Source: Brachionus koreanus (taxonomy: Eukaryota; Rotifera; Eurotatoria; Ploima; Brachionidae). From it: a stretch of DNA of 64,000 nt. Position numbers and translations under genes: made by a program. The notes below the pieces were generated by a model that was not told where the DNA came from, did not search any database, and worked only from the letters and a program-made list of their open reading frames with translations. The DNA lies in the NCBI GenBank assembly GCA_016987375.1, contig PJRA01000160.1, positions 733,286-797,285 of the forward strand. The letters are read 5' to 3'. Shown here in pieces: positions 40,501 through 53,300 of the stretch (position 1 is its first letter; each line of letters begins with the position of its first letter).

Positions 40501-42066
40501 ATCTCTAATTAATTTTTCGCTGCTTTTTAATTCATTCGTATCTTTCCATTCAATATCTTTTGCATCACACAGTGTTCCTATTAATTCTTCGATTAATGTA
40601 TGCTTAATGCTATTAATTTTCAAGCTCAAATTTTGATTTTTAATTTTAAAAAATTTTGACTCAATTCTTTTTAAAGTAAATTTTTTAGGAAAAATTCTTT
40701 CAAAAAATGATAACAATTCCTCTCTAGTTGGATCTAGGGTTCCCAAATTTACAATTTCAATAAAATTGTCATCTTTTTGATTTAATTTTTTTGATTTTAT
40801 TGATTGGGACAAGAACACAAAGCAGTTGTTAATTGCAGTAAAATACTCATCATCTAAAATTGAAAAAATATCTATTTTTTCTGTTTGTACCAAAAGCCAT
40901 GTTAGACTAAACAGTCTGCCATCAAATAAATCAGCAATTGTTTTATTAGTAAAATCAATGAACCCATAATATTCTGAACCGATTATAAAAGCTAAAGCAT
41001 CCTTGAAGATATTTATTAAATGTTTTGAATCGGAGTCGAGTATTTTTTTCTTGCGCTTTAGTCTAATTGAACGGGATCTTAGATCCAAATTTTTACATAA
41101 ATAAATGTTTAGAATTACAAGTGTAGCAAAACGACTCAATTGAAGACCGTCAGTTTGAGATCTCTTGTGAACAAAACAATAAAGCAGGCTCAAGCAATAA
41201 ACAGCTAATTTGTCATTTTTATTTTCAGACAAATTTTCAATTTCATTTTTAAATTCTGATGAAATTTTAATAAGAAAATCATATTTGACTTTCTCTCTTG
41301 GACGCTTTTGAAAAATCTCTATTAAATTTTGAAAATTTGATTTTGAAAAATTTAGAATTTTTCTTTTTGATTCTGCATTAGGCTGTGCATAAAATGCTAT
41401 GAGGCGATTTGATTCAATTATCATACCATTCAACAATAGAATATTAATTTCTTTACTAAAGTGATAAATTGGGAAAATATCATATATTTTGATTATTTCA
41501 TCTTTTTGAATTCTATTGAGTTTAAGTTTATTAAATTTACTCGATCCATTTAATGCTATAAAAGTAGGCTTCTCGTCTTCAAGAAACGATTGATATTTTT
41601 TGGATAAAAAATTGTCAAAAAATTTAAGCTTTCCTTTCAAAAATTTCATAGTTGACAAATGATTTAAAATAATATTTATAGCTAAATTAAGGCTTTTGTC
41701 TTTCTCAAAAAAACAATTCAAATCTTGGAAAAAGACAATGAAAAAATATTCTGTCAAATTCAAAAATATATCTGTGAATCTCTCTAAAAGATAAACAAAA
41801 TGCAAATATTGACCACCGTGAAACAAATTCACTTCATGATTTAGAAAACAATCAGTTATTAGCGAAATCCCATCTATTAGAATAACTGATGAATCTGTTA
41901 TTTCTTTGGTAATGTCATTTTTAGAATATTTGATTGAGTAATTTGATTTTAAACCATTTTCTTTTTTTGCTGTTTTTTCCATCTTAAAATTTTTAAAACT
42001 ATAAAACTTAATACTTAATTTTTGGTTTTTTCTGAAGCTAAAAAAAAATGGCTTATAAATTATCAT
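34574..42066 (-). CDS. DDX60-like Ski2-family RNA helicase (three exons)
   Basis: Exons 42066-39368, 38042-36566 and 35191-34574 join as CTAAG|GTAACT to TTTAAG|C (recreating SATIG) and GAG|GTAAAC to TTTTAAG|GTT. Together they give about 1,597 residues, close to human DDX60 (1,712). The N-terminal part has the family's nuclease-like opening (ILIDGISLI, GGQYLHFVYLLERF). Helicase motifs in order: APTSSGKT (I), SPTKALANQ (Ia), DEIHSL (II), SATIG (III), GWHHSGMSP, FATATLALGIHMP (V), QAYGRAGRRG (VI). DDX60 is a cytosolic helicase linked to antiviral RNA sensing in vertebrates. Its role here is inferred. A better start may be the ATG at 41982 (MEKTAKKE; AAGATGG context), since the 28 residues before it look non-conserved. 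Both introns carry repeats. Confidence 0.9.
35508..35612 (+). mobile_element. Second, decayed copy of the tRNA-derived SINE head
   Basis: It shares TTCATGCAAGCAGAGG, GGGTTCAAAAC and AAAATCTTCAAAATAA with 26696-26786 in the same order and similar spacing. The A-box is corrupted (ATAATCGAATTGTT). It lies in the second intron of the DDX60-like gene. Confidence 0.6.
35611..36130. repeat. Inverted-repeat (foldback) element inside a DDX60-like intron
   Basis: The left arm (35611-35670) reads GGTTTCGGAAATGCAAAACA then TTCACATTAT. The right arm (about 36075-36130) contains GTGAACGTTTTAAATTTCCG then AAACTTT, its imperfect reverse complement. The ~400-bp interior is non-coding. The left arm directly follows the SINE copy, so one may be inserted in or beside the other. 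Confidence 0.6.
38290..38560 (+). pseudogene. Decayed coding-like segment of unknown origin in a DDX60-like intron
   Basis: On the plus strand, antisense to the gene, one frame reads YALIQTRYSELEWKSCTMAF, then a stop, KDLCIAWDTREREIDERRKR and on to LSERRLLRTLRTKAS. A later part reads QAKAFLPFVFLPIHF. The composition is protein-like and much less A/T-rich than the rest of the intron. It has several stops and no start. It resembles debris of a mobile-element protein, but I cannot name the family. Confidence 0.45.
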
Positions 42067-43980
42067 TAATTTCTAAAATTATAAATTTTACGATGTTTTT
42101 GTACGAAATGTTTAGTTAATTAAGATAAAAATAACTAAAAATGTTAATTTTTCATGATTTACTAGTAAAGTAACTTCTAATACAGCAAATTTTGATATTT
42201 TCGAAATGTTTTGTCAGTTATGATAAAAATAACTTATAACTATCTAGAGAATTAGTAAAAACCTTCTAAAAAAAATTATAAGCTTTTATTATTAATTTTT
42301 TTTTTATCTTATAAAATAAAATTCTTTATCAAAAGTCTAAAAATAAAGCTTAGAAATTCAAAAATCTTAGATTAATATTTTAAATTTTTTGATCATTTTT
42401 GAAAAATGAAAATTTAATCAGAAATTTTCATTTTAATTAGTTGGCTTTTTAATGAAGCAATGATTAATCAATATAACTAAATAACATTAAGATAATTAAA
42501 AAATATTAACCCAAACAATAGAGTTATATTTTATTTTAATCTAAAATTTTAAAATTCTAAAAAAATGGCCTAATTTTTAAATTAATCTAATATTTAAATT
42601 TTAGATGCTAAATATTAAGCATTGATTTTAATTATAACAGTAAAACAATCTTTCTCATTATATCTCTGTTATTTGTGTTTATTGACATTTGAAAAAGCAT
42701 CATAAATCTACTTTTAGATTCTTTTAATCATATTTCTCATATAATATAATGAAATATAATTGATAATAAATTTCCAAAATCAAAGATATTTTAATTTTTA
42801 GTTTAAATTTTATCAAAAAATCTTATTCTATTACTGATTGAACGCTTTGTATCCAGGCTCATCAAAATTCGTCAGAAATTTTATTTATTTTAAATTATAA
42901 ATTAAAATTTAATTATTAAAATAAATAGTTTAATAAATAGTTTTTAATTTCTTAAGAAAAAGTCTTATCAGTTGATACAGTTTGCACAACGATTTTTGGA
43001 CCCTTAAAAAAAAGTTATTTTAATTTAGAAATTTTTGTTTTTGTTTTTTGTTCCAAAATTCACAGTGCCATTTTTTTCTTTATGCAAAACAGATTTTAAT
43101 TACATCGAATATAAAATGATTAATAATCATTAAAATTTAACTTGTGAAATTTTTTAGGATTTTTAATTTCTCATCATCATCTTATAAAATTCTTCGTATC
43201 TTATAAATATATCTAAATGTATAAATAATCAAATATTTTTTTTTCTTTACAATAGACTTTCTTTTAATCAATCTATCCAAAAAAACGATCAATCGCTTTA
43301 ATAATAAAAATATCATTAAAAAAGAAGAAGCTGATATCCAAAATTTCGAAGATAAAATACTTTTAAAAAAGTAAAAAAGTATTTTTACCGACCTTAAAAA
43401 CCAATTGATGAGTTTCAAAGGCATATTTTATACACCTTGTAAATCATTCTGTAAAAAGGGAATTTTCTGAAACTTTTTTACTATAAACGAAATAAAAATT
43501 TAGTTTAATTTTTGTTACATTGCTTTAAATTCTTCAAAAAATTATATTTTTTGATTAACTTAGAATTTAAAAATTCTGATTTTTAAAGAATATACTCAAT
43601 TTGGGAATATGGCTTTTAATTTTATAGCATTTTTCGGGAGTTAAATTTTGCGCTATTAATTTAATTTTTTTCTAAAAATTAAGAATCCTATAGCACTTTT
43701 TTATCAATTATCCATACAATCAATCAATATTTTTTTAAATGATAGTTAATGTTTTGGCGCCTTTTTTGAACCAATTTGAAAACTTTTAATCAAAAAAGAC
43801 TGTTGCTATGTTTATTTAATTGTTTAACAGAAATAAACTAACTCCTCCTAACCTCATATATAAATCTTTTAACATGACGAAGATTTTTTTCTAGTACAAC
43901 CATTGTAAAAAAAAAAAGTATTTTATAAATATAGTTGTGAATTAAAATTTTATATATTAATAAAATTTTGCTCTAAATTT
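42067..43980. other. AT-rich intergenic region
   Basis: About 1.9 kb between the DDX60-like gene's 5' end and the glycosidase's 3' end. The only structure I support is the repeat arm at 42961-43072. An 80-codon open frame at 43182-43424 (minus) has composition expected of random A/T-rich DNA and is not annotated as a gene. Confidence 0.5.
42961..43072. repeat. Single arm of the foldback repeat family seen at 5563-5914
   Basis: The segment TTATCAGTTGATACAGTTTG then CACAACGATTTTTGG...TTTTTGTTCCAAAATTCA matches the right arm at 5813-5902 (GTATCAGCTGATACATTTTG...TTTTGCTCCAAAATTCA). No opposite arm is visible nearby, so it is a solo or truncated copy. Confidence 0.7.
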
Positions 43981-46328
43981 TTATTTTTTTCTTATAAAAT
44001 ACGGAATTTCTTCAATTGGAGCTGGAAAATCATTAAGAACTTTAGGTCCTTGATAAATGGTTCCATTTTTCGCTTCCCAATAACCAATAGGTAAATATAT
44101 GTCTCTTTTATACTTATTTTCATCTAAGATTGGCGCCACTAGAATATCATTTCCTAGTAAAAATTCATCGGATACTTTTAGTGCCATCAAATCTGAATTA
44201 TCCAGCCACCAAAGTGGTCTTATGATTGGTTCACCCGTTGCAACTGCATTATTTGCATATTCTATTAAAATCGGGTATACAATTTGTTCATGTAAGTCTA
44301 CAAGATCTTTGCAAATCTTGTTCACAGCAACTTGAGTTCTGTTATTATAGTGCCATGGTGGAATAGAAAATTGCATAGCCGGTAAAAATGCAGTCAATTG
44401 TGCCCATCTTATATACAATTGATAATCTGGATAAGCAATCAAGTCTGTTTCAAAAACAATTTCACCACCTTCAAATACATAAGCATTTCCTCCTTGATGA
44501 TATTTTAATAAATTATAATTTAAAAAAACCCATTTAAATTTAAAATTACCAATCATGTCTGGCAATATAAATGGATAACCTAGGATGCTCATTAAAAGTG
44601 CTGTGGTAACAACAGATTTAAGACCATTATCGTAGCCCTTTAAGAAAAAAATATTTAAGAAACATTTTTAAGAAAAAGTGTTTTCTTTTTACCCATGTTG
44701 AATCTTTATCTAACATTCTTACAAAAATTGGAAAATTTTGAGTTTGGGTTCCAGTTCTAACTTCAATAAGTCTTCCAAAATTACTAGCCATTTTAACATA
44801 TTCGATTGAATATTGATCTGGTGTTACTGAAGCATTATATAACCAAAAAAGCCGTGAAAGCCAGTTTAATTCACCTAAAGAATATATTTGATAACAAGCT
44901 AACTAAAGAAAGTTTTACCAGCATCAAATTTAAAAGAATCGATTCCTGTTTCACTTCTAATTTTCTCTAATTGATCATGAAACCATTTGGTGGTGTTCGG
45001 ATTAGTCATATCAAGTGCCACGGCTGCAATTCCATCCCACCATGAAGTTATTCCTAATTTAAAAAATAATATTAATTTAAAATTCAAATAAATTTTCTAG
45101 CATTTTATTTATTCAGTTAATCACCTGGCCTTAGTCCATCAGGTGCTCTTACTTCAAGAAATGCTAGTGATACTTCTAAGAAATTTTTCGCCTCGATATT
45201 TACAAATGGATGAACCCAAAGAGTTGTTCTAAAATTCAAATCATTTAAATAGGTTATTAAACCTTTCATGTCAGGAAATTTTTTGGTATCAAAAGTAAAA
45301 TCTCCGTAATTAGTTTGCCATTTGTCATCTATTTCCAATTGGGAATTTGTGAAATTATTTTTTAAAATATCATGAGCAAATGCTTTCAAAGTTGTTTCAT
45401 TAATATTTTTTTTAAAGGTTGCCCAAGTTGACCAAATAGGGCTTTTGAACATTCTTTCATCAGGAATACCAACTGGCTTGGCAAAATAGTTATTTATTAC
45501 AAATAGTTGTAATTGATTTAAATAGTCAGTTTTGGCTGATGATTTATCTATTTGACATATATCATATTTAAGCTTTACAATTAAGTGTTGATTATGATAT
45601 GGTTCTTTGGAACTAGCTAAAAGACAAAATGAAGTTTTGTTTTTTTTGACAAACAATGGGCTAGACTGATCTACAATAACAGCGATTCCGTTTGATGATA
45701 ACCAATATCGTTCCAAAATAGAACTCCATATATCTCCAAACAATCCAGTCAAATAAGGAGAATATTCTTTAAATTCAATATCATTTATGGGCCAAAATTG
45801 TTGATTTTTATTCTCAGCTTGTCCATACCAAGATGCATTTCCCAAATAAAAGCAATCCTCGAATTCCTGCTTTGCATAGTTAGAATTAAATGGCTCATTT
45901 ACTATCCAGTCATAAGTCTTGCAAGTAACTGGGCCAGATTTCTTAGTCCTAACATCCAAAATTAAATTGGCAGCCTTAGCTTTTGCTGAATAAATGACTT
46001 TATAATTTTCACTATTGTCACGACTTGTTTCAATACTTATTTCTTTATAGTCTTCTAAATTCAAATTGTTTCCTATTTTGGCATTTAGAACTGAACTTTT
46101 TGAACTATCATAAAAATAAATGTCCTTATTCTCTAAATCATGAATTACAATGTTGTCTTGGCCGAAAATTTGATTTTTTTCATCAGAAAAGAGTGGCTTT
46201 TCAGATGGACATGTTTCGTTTTTAACCACAGTAAGGGATATAATCAAATACCCAAGTAATATGATAATATTTAATACTGTTAAAACAACTATTGTTGTTT
46301 GTATTGTCTTTAGCCTTTTTTCAAGCAT
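43981..46328 (-). CDS. MYORG-like GH31 glycosidase, type II membrane protein (five exons)
   Basis: Exons 46328-45125, 45053-44919, 44874-44693, 44637-44550 and 44492-43981 give 706 residues, against 714 for human MYORG. The N-terminus has a signal-anchor (about residues 12-34, VVLTVLNIIILLGYLII), so the catalytic domain faces the lumen. Family features: WYGQAENKNQQFWPIND, DKWQTNYGDFTFD, the nucleophile segment GIDSFKFDAGE (Asp ~445), and the acid/base region DKDSTWGYDNG (~502-512). LPDMIGGNAYVFEGG and GEPIIRPLWW follow. Human MYORG has been described as an alpha-galactosidase of the secretory pathway; substrate here is inference. The intron 44549-44493 is 57 nt, a multiple of three without a stop, so an unspliced read would insert 19 residues into the conserved GGNAY site. 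Confidence 0.9.
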
Positions 46329-47343
46329 TTTATCTAAATTTAATTTAAAAAAAAATAATTATAATAAAACAATATTTATAACTAGATAAAAAAATTATCT
46401 TATAACTTTGAAATGAGATTAGTTTATCTTTTTTTTTTACTTGGCTTATATAAGTTTATAAAGATGTAAATTGGTGTGTATTTGTTTTTTATCTTATCTT
46501 AAGTTCAATGTATGTTTTAAATTAGATGACATTTAAAAAAAATTCTCGACCAAAATGTCGGATTACGGACAGTGCTTCACTACTATAGATTTTTAAAATA
46601 ACCAGATTAAAAAGTAAATAATAAATGCTTTATAGAACGCTATTTTTTAATTTTTTTTTTACAAAAAATGGTCTAGTATTTTTTAAAATTAATTTTCTTA
46701 TTTATTTTTTTTAGCATGAGAAAAATTTTATCAAATAATTTAAAAAAGATTAAGATGATTTTTGATTATTTCATAGGATTATAATTTAGAAAAAAAACAA
46801 TCAAATTAATAAGAATCAAATTTTATATTGTTAAATCATATTGCAAATTGTCTTCTATTGATAAAGAATTTTGAGAACAGTTATGTTGAAAGGATGCTTT
46901 AAATTGATATTTTTTATGTGTAAATTTTGTTAAGAAAACTATTTTTTATATTTTAGGACAAAATTTTTTATTTTATAAATAAATTTAATTTAAAACTTTT
47001 ATTTAATTAAAAAAAATCATTTAAACTTTGTAAAAATAATTTATTAATTAAATAATATAAGGAATAAAAAAAATGCATTTTACTTAAGATTTATAATGTT
47101 AAAGTTGGCTCAATTAAATAGCGAAATGTAAAATAAAACTGATTTAAAATAATTTTTCCATTTGGGTATCATATTAGCATTTAGGCAATTAAATATGAAA
47201 AAATTTTGAATTGGAAAAAAAGTTTTAAATAAATTATAAAAAAAAATACACACATGGGTCCAATCAACCAATTTTTTTTTACCTATTTAAATCATAAACT
47301 GATCAATTTACAAATAGCCATAGGACAGACTAATAAAATTTGC
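46329..47343. other. AT-rich intergenic stretch
   Basis: About 1 kb between the glycosidase start and the WIP 3' end, both on the minus strand. It should include the glycosidase promoter. I see no repeat or ORF worth reporting. Confidence 0.5.
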
Positions 47344-50300
47344 TTAATAATTTCCATTTGATCTCATTTTCACTTCATATTTGGCACTTGGATACTCTCG
47401 ATCGTTTGGAGGACTAAAAACCCTTGGCAATTCGGCCGAGCTTGGCAGAGGTAAAAACTGAAATCTTCGATCAAGATCATCAATGGATTTAGTAGGAGGC
47501 TGCGGTGGTGGCCTTGGAGGAGCTGGTCTACTGGGAGGAGGCGGTGGTGGTGGCTGATTCGGCGGTGGCGGAGGAGGAGGATGACTGTATTTCTCAGGTA
47601 TAGGCGGTGGAGCAACTGGGGGAGGTGGTGGTGGTGGAGCAACGTTTACTGGCCTGGTCATATTACGGTTATAAGGAGGCAACGGTGGAGGCTGAACAGG
47701 TGCTTGATTAACAGAAGGTGTTGGTGGAAGTAGAGGCGGTTGCTGAGCTATTGGAGGAGGTGGAGGAGGCTTGTTTGTTGTCTGAAATTGCGGTACTCCG
47801 GTTGACGGTGATGCCGCTCGAACTGGCTTTGGAAATGCTGGTATTTGGTTTTGACCTTGGACTAAAAAAATTCAATTTAAATTTAGACTTTTAAAATTAA
47901 TTAAAAAAAAGTTAATTTCAAGCATTAATTTAGCTAACAGTAAGAAGTGAATGATAAACCTCAAGCTAGTGGAATCACTACACGTTAAAATAAATAAATT
48001 TAATAATTTTACAATTTAAAGATTTCCTATTTGAATTGTTTAGATTATTTTTATAATTGGTATAATTGGAATAGACCGAAGTAGAATTTGAAACTAAATT
48101 AATCGAATTCATTGATTTATGATTAGATTTTGTAGATAGGGGCTTCGAAATACCATAGTGGTAAATATTTAAATTAGTATTACATTTGTTAATCACGGAG
48201 TCATCTTTGCTAAGGTCATGACGTGGCGGTGGAACTGGTGGAGCCATCTTTTTTACTTCACCATTGGGTCTATTCCTAGTTATGTCGTTCGGTTTTGAAT
48301 TGTTCTGTCCATTTAATGACGATATTGATGATGTCGTCGAAGTTGATGATGAATTTGACGATGAAAATAAATTCTCAAGGATTTTTTTCTGATTCTGAAA
48401 ATTATTTACATTGTTAGAAGGTCCATTTTCTTTGTTACTTTGTCGATTATTTACATTATTCGACGGCACTGACGGAAGCGGTTTGTTAATTACCGTATTA
48501 GAAGCGTAGTGATTACTAGAGTTATTAGTGTTAGTGTTATGCTTTGTTTGCTGATGAGTAGCTATTAGATCTATTATTTTAAATTTTATTAATAAAAATA
48601 ATAAAAAATTTGTTGTAAGTGTAATCTCTAATAGGAAATATAAACGAATATTTGGTTTTATTGTACAATTTCATAAATACAAATTATATTTTGACTCCAC
48701 CTAACCCGGATAGTTTTGTCAACTTCTTTTTAGAAATTTCAAATTTTTGTATTAACTGAAAAAATTTCTTTTCTGATCTTCTAGTACAATTTAAAATGTG
48801 AAGAAAAAATTTACATAACTAATTTTTGATTTTCAAAAAAATAATTTATTTAAATTTTAATTTTTTTTATGGCCACAATTCTACAAAAAGAAGTCTTTGA
48901 TCTAATTAAAATAGTGTTGGGTACCGTCAATGACGCTCACTGGACCGCTAAAATATAGAGTTGGCCGTGTACTAAAAAGAAATTAAAAAAAATTCAAATA
49001 TGAAAATTTTATAGATAAAAAAATTGAGTATAAGAAAATAAATTAATATCTATGAAAAAAAATTTTATTGCTCGCCGTCATAAAAACGGGCAGCACCATT
49101 TTTTGACGGTCCAGTGGCCGCTACTGACGGTATCCAACACTAAATTAGAATGATCATGCTCTAGAATTATCATTAGAAAAAAAAATTTTAGAATTAATTG
49201 AATGATACTTTTGGATCAAATGCTTAGTAAACATTTAATGTTAAACTTAATTTTTTATTTTTGTAAGTTTCTGGAAAAGTATTTTGCATGCATTGTTATG
49301 CAAACAATTTTTTTTTTTTTAATTTTTTGCTAAACATGAAATTTTGTTTTTATCATTGAATTTTTTAATTGTAAATATTCTATAAAATTAAAAAAAAAAA
49401 AGTTTTAAGCATGATTTTATTTATATATTTTTGATAATAAACTTCAATAAATCCCTCAATTTCTAGTTTTCGTATAGTCTGGACAAGGGAGGATCTAAAC
49501 TACGACCTCAAGAATTATTCCTAAATTCATTTTGTATATTAAGACAATTTATTTTTAAGACAATTTTTTAAATTAGATTGAGAGATGTGTGAATAAATTT
49601 TAAAATTATGATTTTGTGAAATTTGGTACTAAGGAGATTCTTCTTCTCTTTTAATTTTAGCAAAATTTTTTTTAAAGAGAGAATAAAAAAACATAAAAGC
49701 TGAAAGTTTCAATTTTGATTTTTAAAACGAAAAAAATGGACAAGAAAATCAAGAATTTTGTATGAATAGAATCAATCTAAACATTTTGATTTCTTCAGCT
49801 TAATTTTAAATGTAAAAATTAAAAAAAATGTACTGTTTGTCTTAAATTCTATGATAATTATCATTTTTTTCAATCAATTTTAAATATATTTATAATAAAC
49901 TTTCTTGTGTGAAATTTTGAGCAAAATTTGAACTTGAATCAGATAAATTTTTTTTTCATCTCGAATATTTGTAAAATAAAACAAGAATATTTCTCAAAGG
50001 GTGCTTCCTTTCTGGGACAAAATTTTTAAATCAAATTTTAAAATTAAATAAAAATTGCTCTACACTTAATTTAAATTTTTTATGAGATCTTTTTGCCTAA
50101 TTTTGAGATTACACTTAAAACTAACTGAAAAAAAAATTGTATTTAAAATAAAAAAATATTCAGCAAAATCTTTAACTAAATCGGTTCAGGTTTAACAAAA
50201 AAATCTATAAAATCTATATATAATGGTCTTTACCATCTTCCTCGTAAACATTAGTTATAATTAGATTAGACTCAATAGTGGGCGAATGATCGTGAAACTT

Positions 50301-53300
50301 TTTAGTAGACTCATTAAGCGAATCGTCATAGTTGTGCTCGTACTCTGTCTTTTGCAAATAAATTGAACTAGTCGATGAGGAATCAAAGGACGAATTGAAC
50401 GACGTAGATGATCGGACCGCATCATTCAATTTTTGCTCATGCTTAATTTCAATCAAACTTTGCTTATTCAAATCGAATGTTTGGCTTATCAAAGTTGGTC
50501 GACTTATTTCGACTTGATTCGGTTCGGCGGAAATATTTACATTGGATTGATGCAATTTTTGATCAATTGGCTGAGAATAAATTGATTGAGTGTGCACATT
50601 ATTTGAACTTGATTTGGTTCGTATAAGCCTCAATGTGGAAGTGATACGATTGCTTTGTTTCATCAAATAGCTAAACGTTTTTGACTGATTGGGATCGTTG
50701 GCAGAGCCTTTTGAGCTAGTCGATTTGATTAAATAGGACTTGAGCTTTGAAGGAGAAAGAATAAAATCCGATTGAGATTTTGGACTAGTTTGATTAGATA
50801 AAATTTTTTCTAAACTTTTATCATTTATTTTCTGGTCCGATTTGGTGATCACAATAGGCTCCAAATATTCAGGCTCAAGCACTGGAGTTTCTGTCATTTT
50901 TTCAACACTTTTATTCATTGTATTCTCGACTATTTCTAATTTGGGCTCGACGTTTTTTCCTACTAAAAATTCCTGATTTAGTTTAGCTCGTATCTCGAGC
51001 GCTATTTCTTCCTCGAGTGAAAGAGAAATTCTTTTATCATTCGACTCAGTATTGGTTAAGTTCGGTGGGGGCACAGAGGGCAACGGTGGTCGGTCGGCCG
51101 ACTCTGACACATACGAGCACGAACAAGACGACTGAGACGATTGGGATGAATGAGAACACGAACAAGAGCTTTGATTTGTTTTGTTAGGATTGTCTTTTGG
51201 TTTCTGGAACAAATATTTGTCTTCTATTTCGGCGTATATTTCGTCCAGGAGACTCAGATCGTTCATGTTTTGGCTAAAATTCAAGGACTTGAGCTCGGTG
51301 ATTTCCGAGTTGGAGCTAAGAGTGGAAAGCACTAGAGAGTTTTCGCTGCTAGAGCCATTTATATTTACTTTCAGCTTTTCTCTTAGACTATTTATTAGTG
51401 CATTATAGTTAGAATTGTCGGAATTCGAGTGTTCTAAACTCGGATTTTTGTTCTCAGCAAGAGATAATTTTGGCTTGGGGGGTATAGCCGGTTTTCTCGA
51501 ATCGGACAACTGAGAAGACGAACGGCGTGAGGTCTCGATTGACATTGTTAGTTTGTTTTTTTAATTTTAATTTTAAATAGCATTTTAATAACTTCGTTTA
51601 GAAATCTTAAGGAAACAAATTGAAAATCGACAAGAAAAAAAATTACGTAAGAGATTTAAATTTTGTAAATATTTAACTTTTTAAGAAAAAAAAAATTTAT
51701 ATTAAAAATTTTAGCTAATTTTTTTTTTATTTTTAAATCTGAGTACGAAACACAAGACCTCTTGAATGAATGGAGTAGAGTAGAAAATTAGCTCTTAGAA
51801 AACAAGTTAGCGAAAAAATCTGAGCGCCTCTCAAGAAATATCATTAAATTTGCTTGTTTTTTTGAGATGAAATCATCTAAAAATCGTGCCACACAATGCC
51901 TCTGAGCTTTTCGGCTACGACTACTACTATTAATTAGTTGTTGCTTTTATTTTTCTATTGTTTACTGACTAGCTGCGAAAATTCATACAATAAACTTAGT
52001 TCATTAATTTTTTTTTTTTAAATTATCATCAATACATGAATTAAATGAATCTTATTCAATAATACCAGAAAAAAAAAGTTAGTCTCGAAAATTTTTTTTC
52101 AACTAAAAATTTTATCTTTAAAAAGATAATATTTTTTTTTTGATCTATATCATTTCACTAGTTTAAATTAATTTTGGTTTATTTTGTTATTAGAAAATTT
52201 TTTATAAAAATGAAAATAATAACAAACCTTTTTCGAGTAACGCTTAGCTCAAATTAATTCAAAAATAACTCATTTTAAAATCATTGCTTAACTTATACGC
52301 TTTGTTTTTCTTATTCAAATAAACTATTTTTCCTAAGCTTTATTTTTTTATTAAGTTTAAACCAAAAAATAGATAATTATCTAATGGATTTAAGGCATTT
52401 TGAGAAAATCTATCATTGAAAAGATCGCTTGACCAAGACCGCTTGAGGATTAGACTAGATTAGAGTGAATTAAGTCAAACCGACTGCTCCAGTCCGAGCT
52501 TACTTGTCCACTCTAATTCAGTCTGACCTTATCCGAATGGCCAAAAAGAGACGGCCTCGAAGCCAAACATTGTGCCGCAAAACACTCAGACTTGCGGTTT
52601 GCTAGCAAAATTTTACTCAAAATAAATAAGAAATATATACTAGAGCATGAAGAGATTAGGTTAAAAGCGGATAATACTGCTACACCGAGCTTAGCCACAC
52701 AACACACACACACACACACTCGCTAAATTATACACAAACATAAAAATTCATATGCTTTTATTGTTTGACTATGAATGATTTGGATCAATATTTAGAGCAA
52801 TGCTTAATTGTATTTGGCCATGTACGATACATAAAGATATGATAAATCGATTTGAATAAAAAATATTGAATGTTGGCGAAAATCTGCCCTTATTTGTATA
52901 AAAAATGCAAATTAAACAGGCTAAAGCATGTTTTACTAATTGGAACTCATAGCCAGACGTTTATCGATCCAAATGGCGTGAAATAAAATGCTAGAAAAAT
53001 TAGAAATTTAATCTAAACAATAGTCCATTCTTGTTGTTGTTGTTTTAAATTGGCTTCAATTTGATTTCAAACATAATATAATTTGAAAGCATAATTTTTC
53101 TAATTCAACTTAAAGAAGGAGAATAAAGAGAATAGAATTGAATTTAAATCCCATCCATCCTCGTCTCGATAGAAAATAACAATGCTTTAGTCTTAAGTGT
53201 TCAGCTAGCTAGTTGCAATTTTTCTTAAAGGATTGCAAATTTGCAATTAAATATTTAGCTAAATTTTGTTATTTCAGACTCTTATTTTATTTTATTTTAT

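Noticed and set aside
42067..43424. 80-codon minus-strand open frame (43182-43424)
   Set aside because: Lys/Phe/Ile-dominated composition as expected of random A/T-rich DNA, with no homology recognised.
44495..44548. 19 extra residues (NFKFKWVFLNYNLLKYHQ region) in the glycosidase
   Set aside because: The stretch has GT-AG ends and interrupts the conserved MIG-GNAY motif, so I treat it as an intron.
52513..52719. Open frame beginning MCVCVCC
   Set aside because: Product of the (CA)n microsatellite, with no other support.
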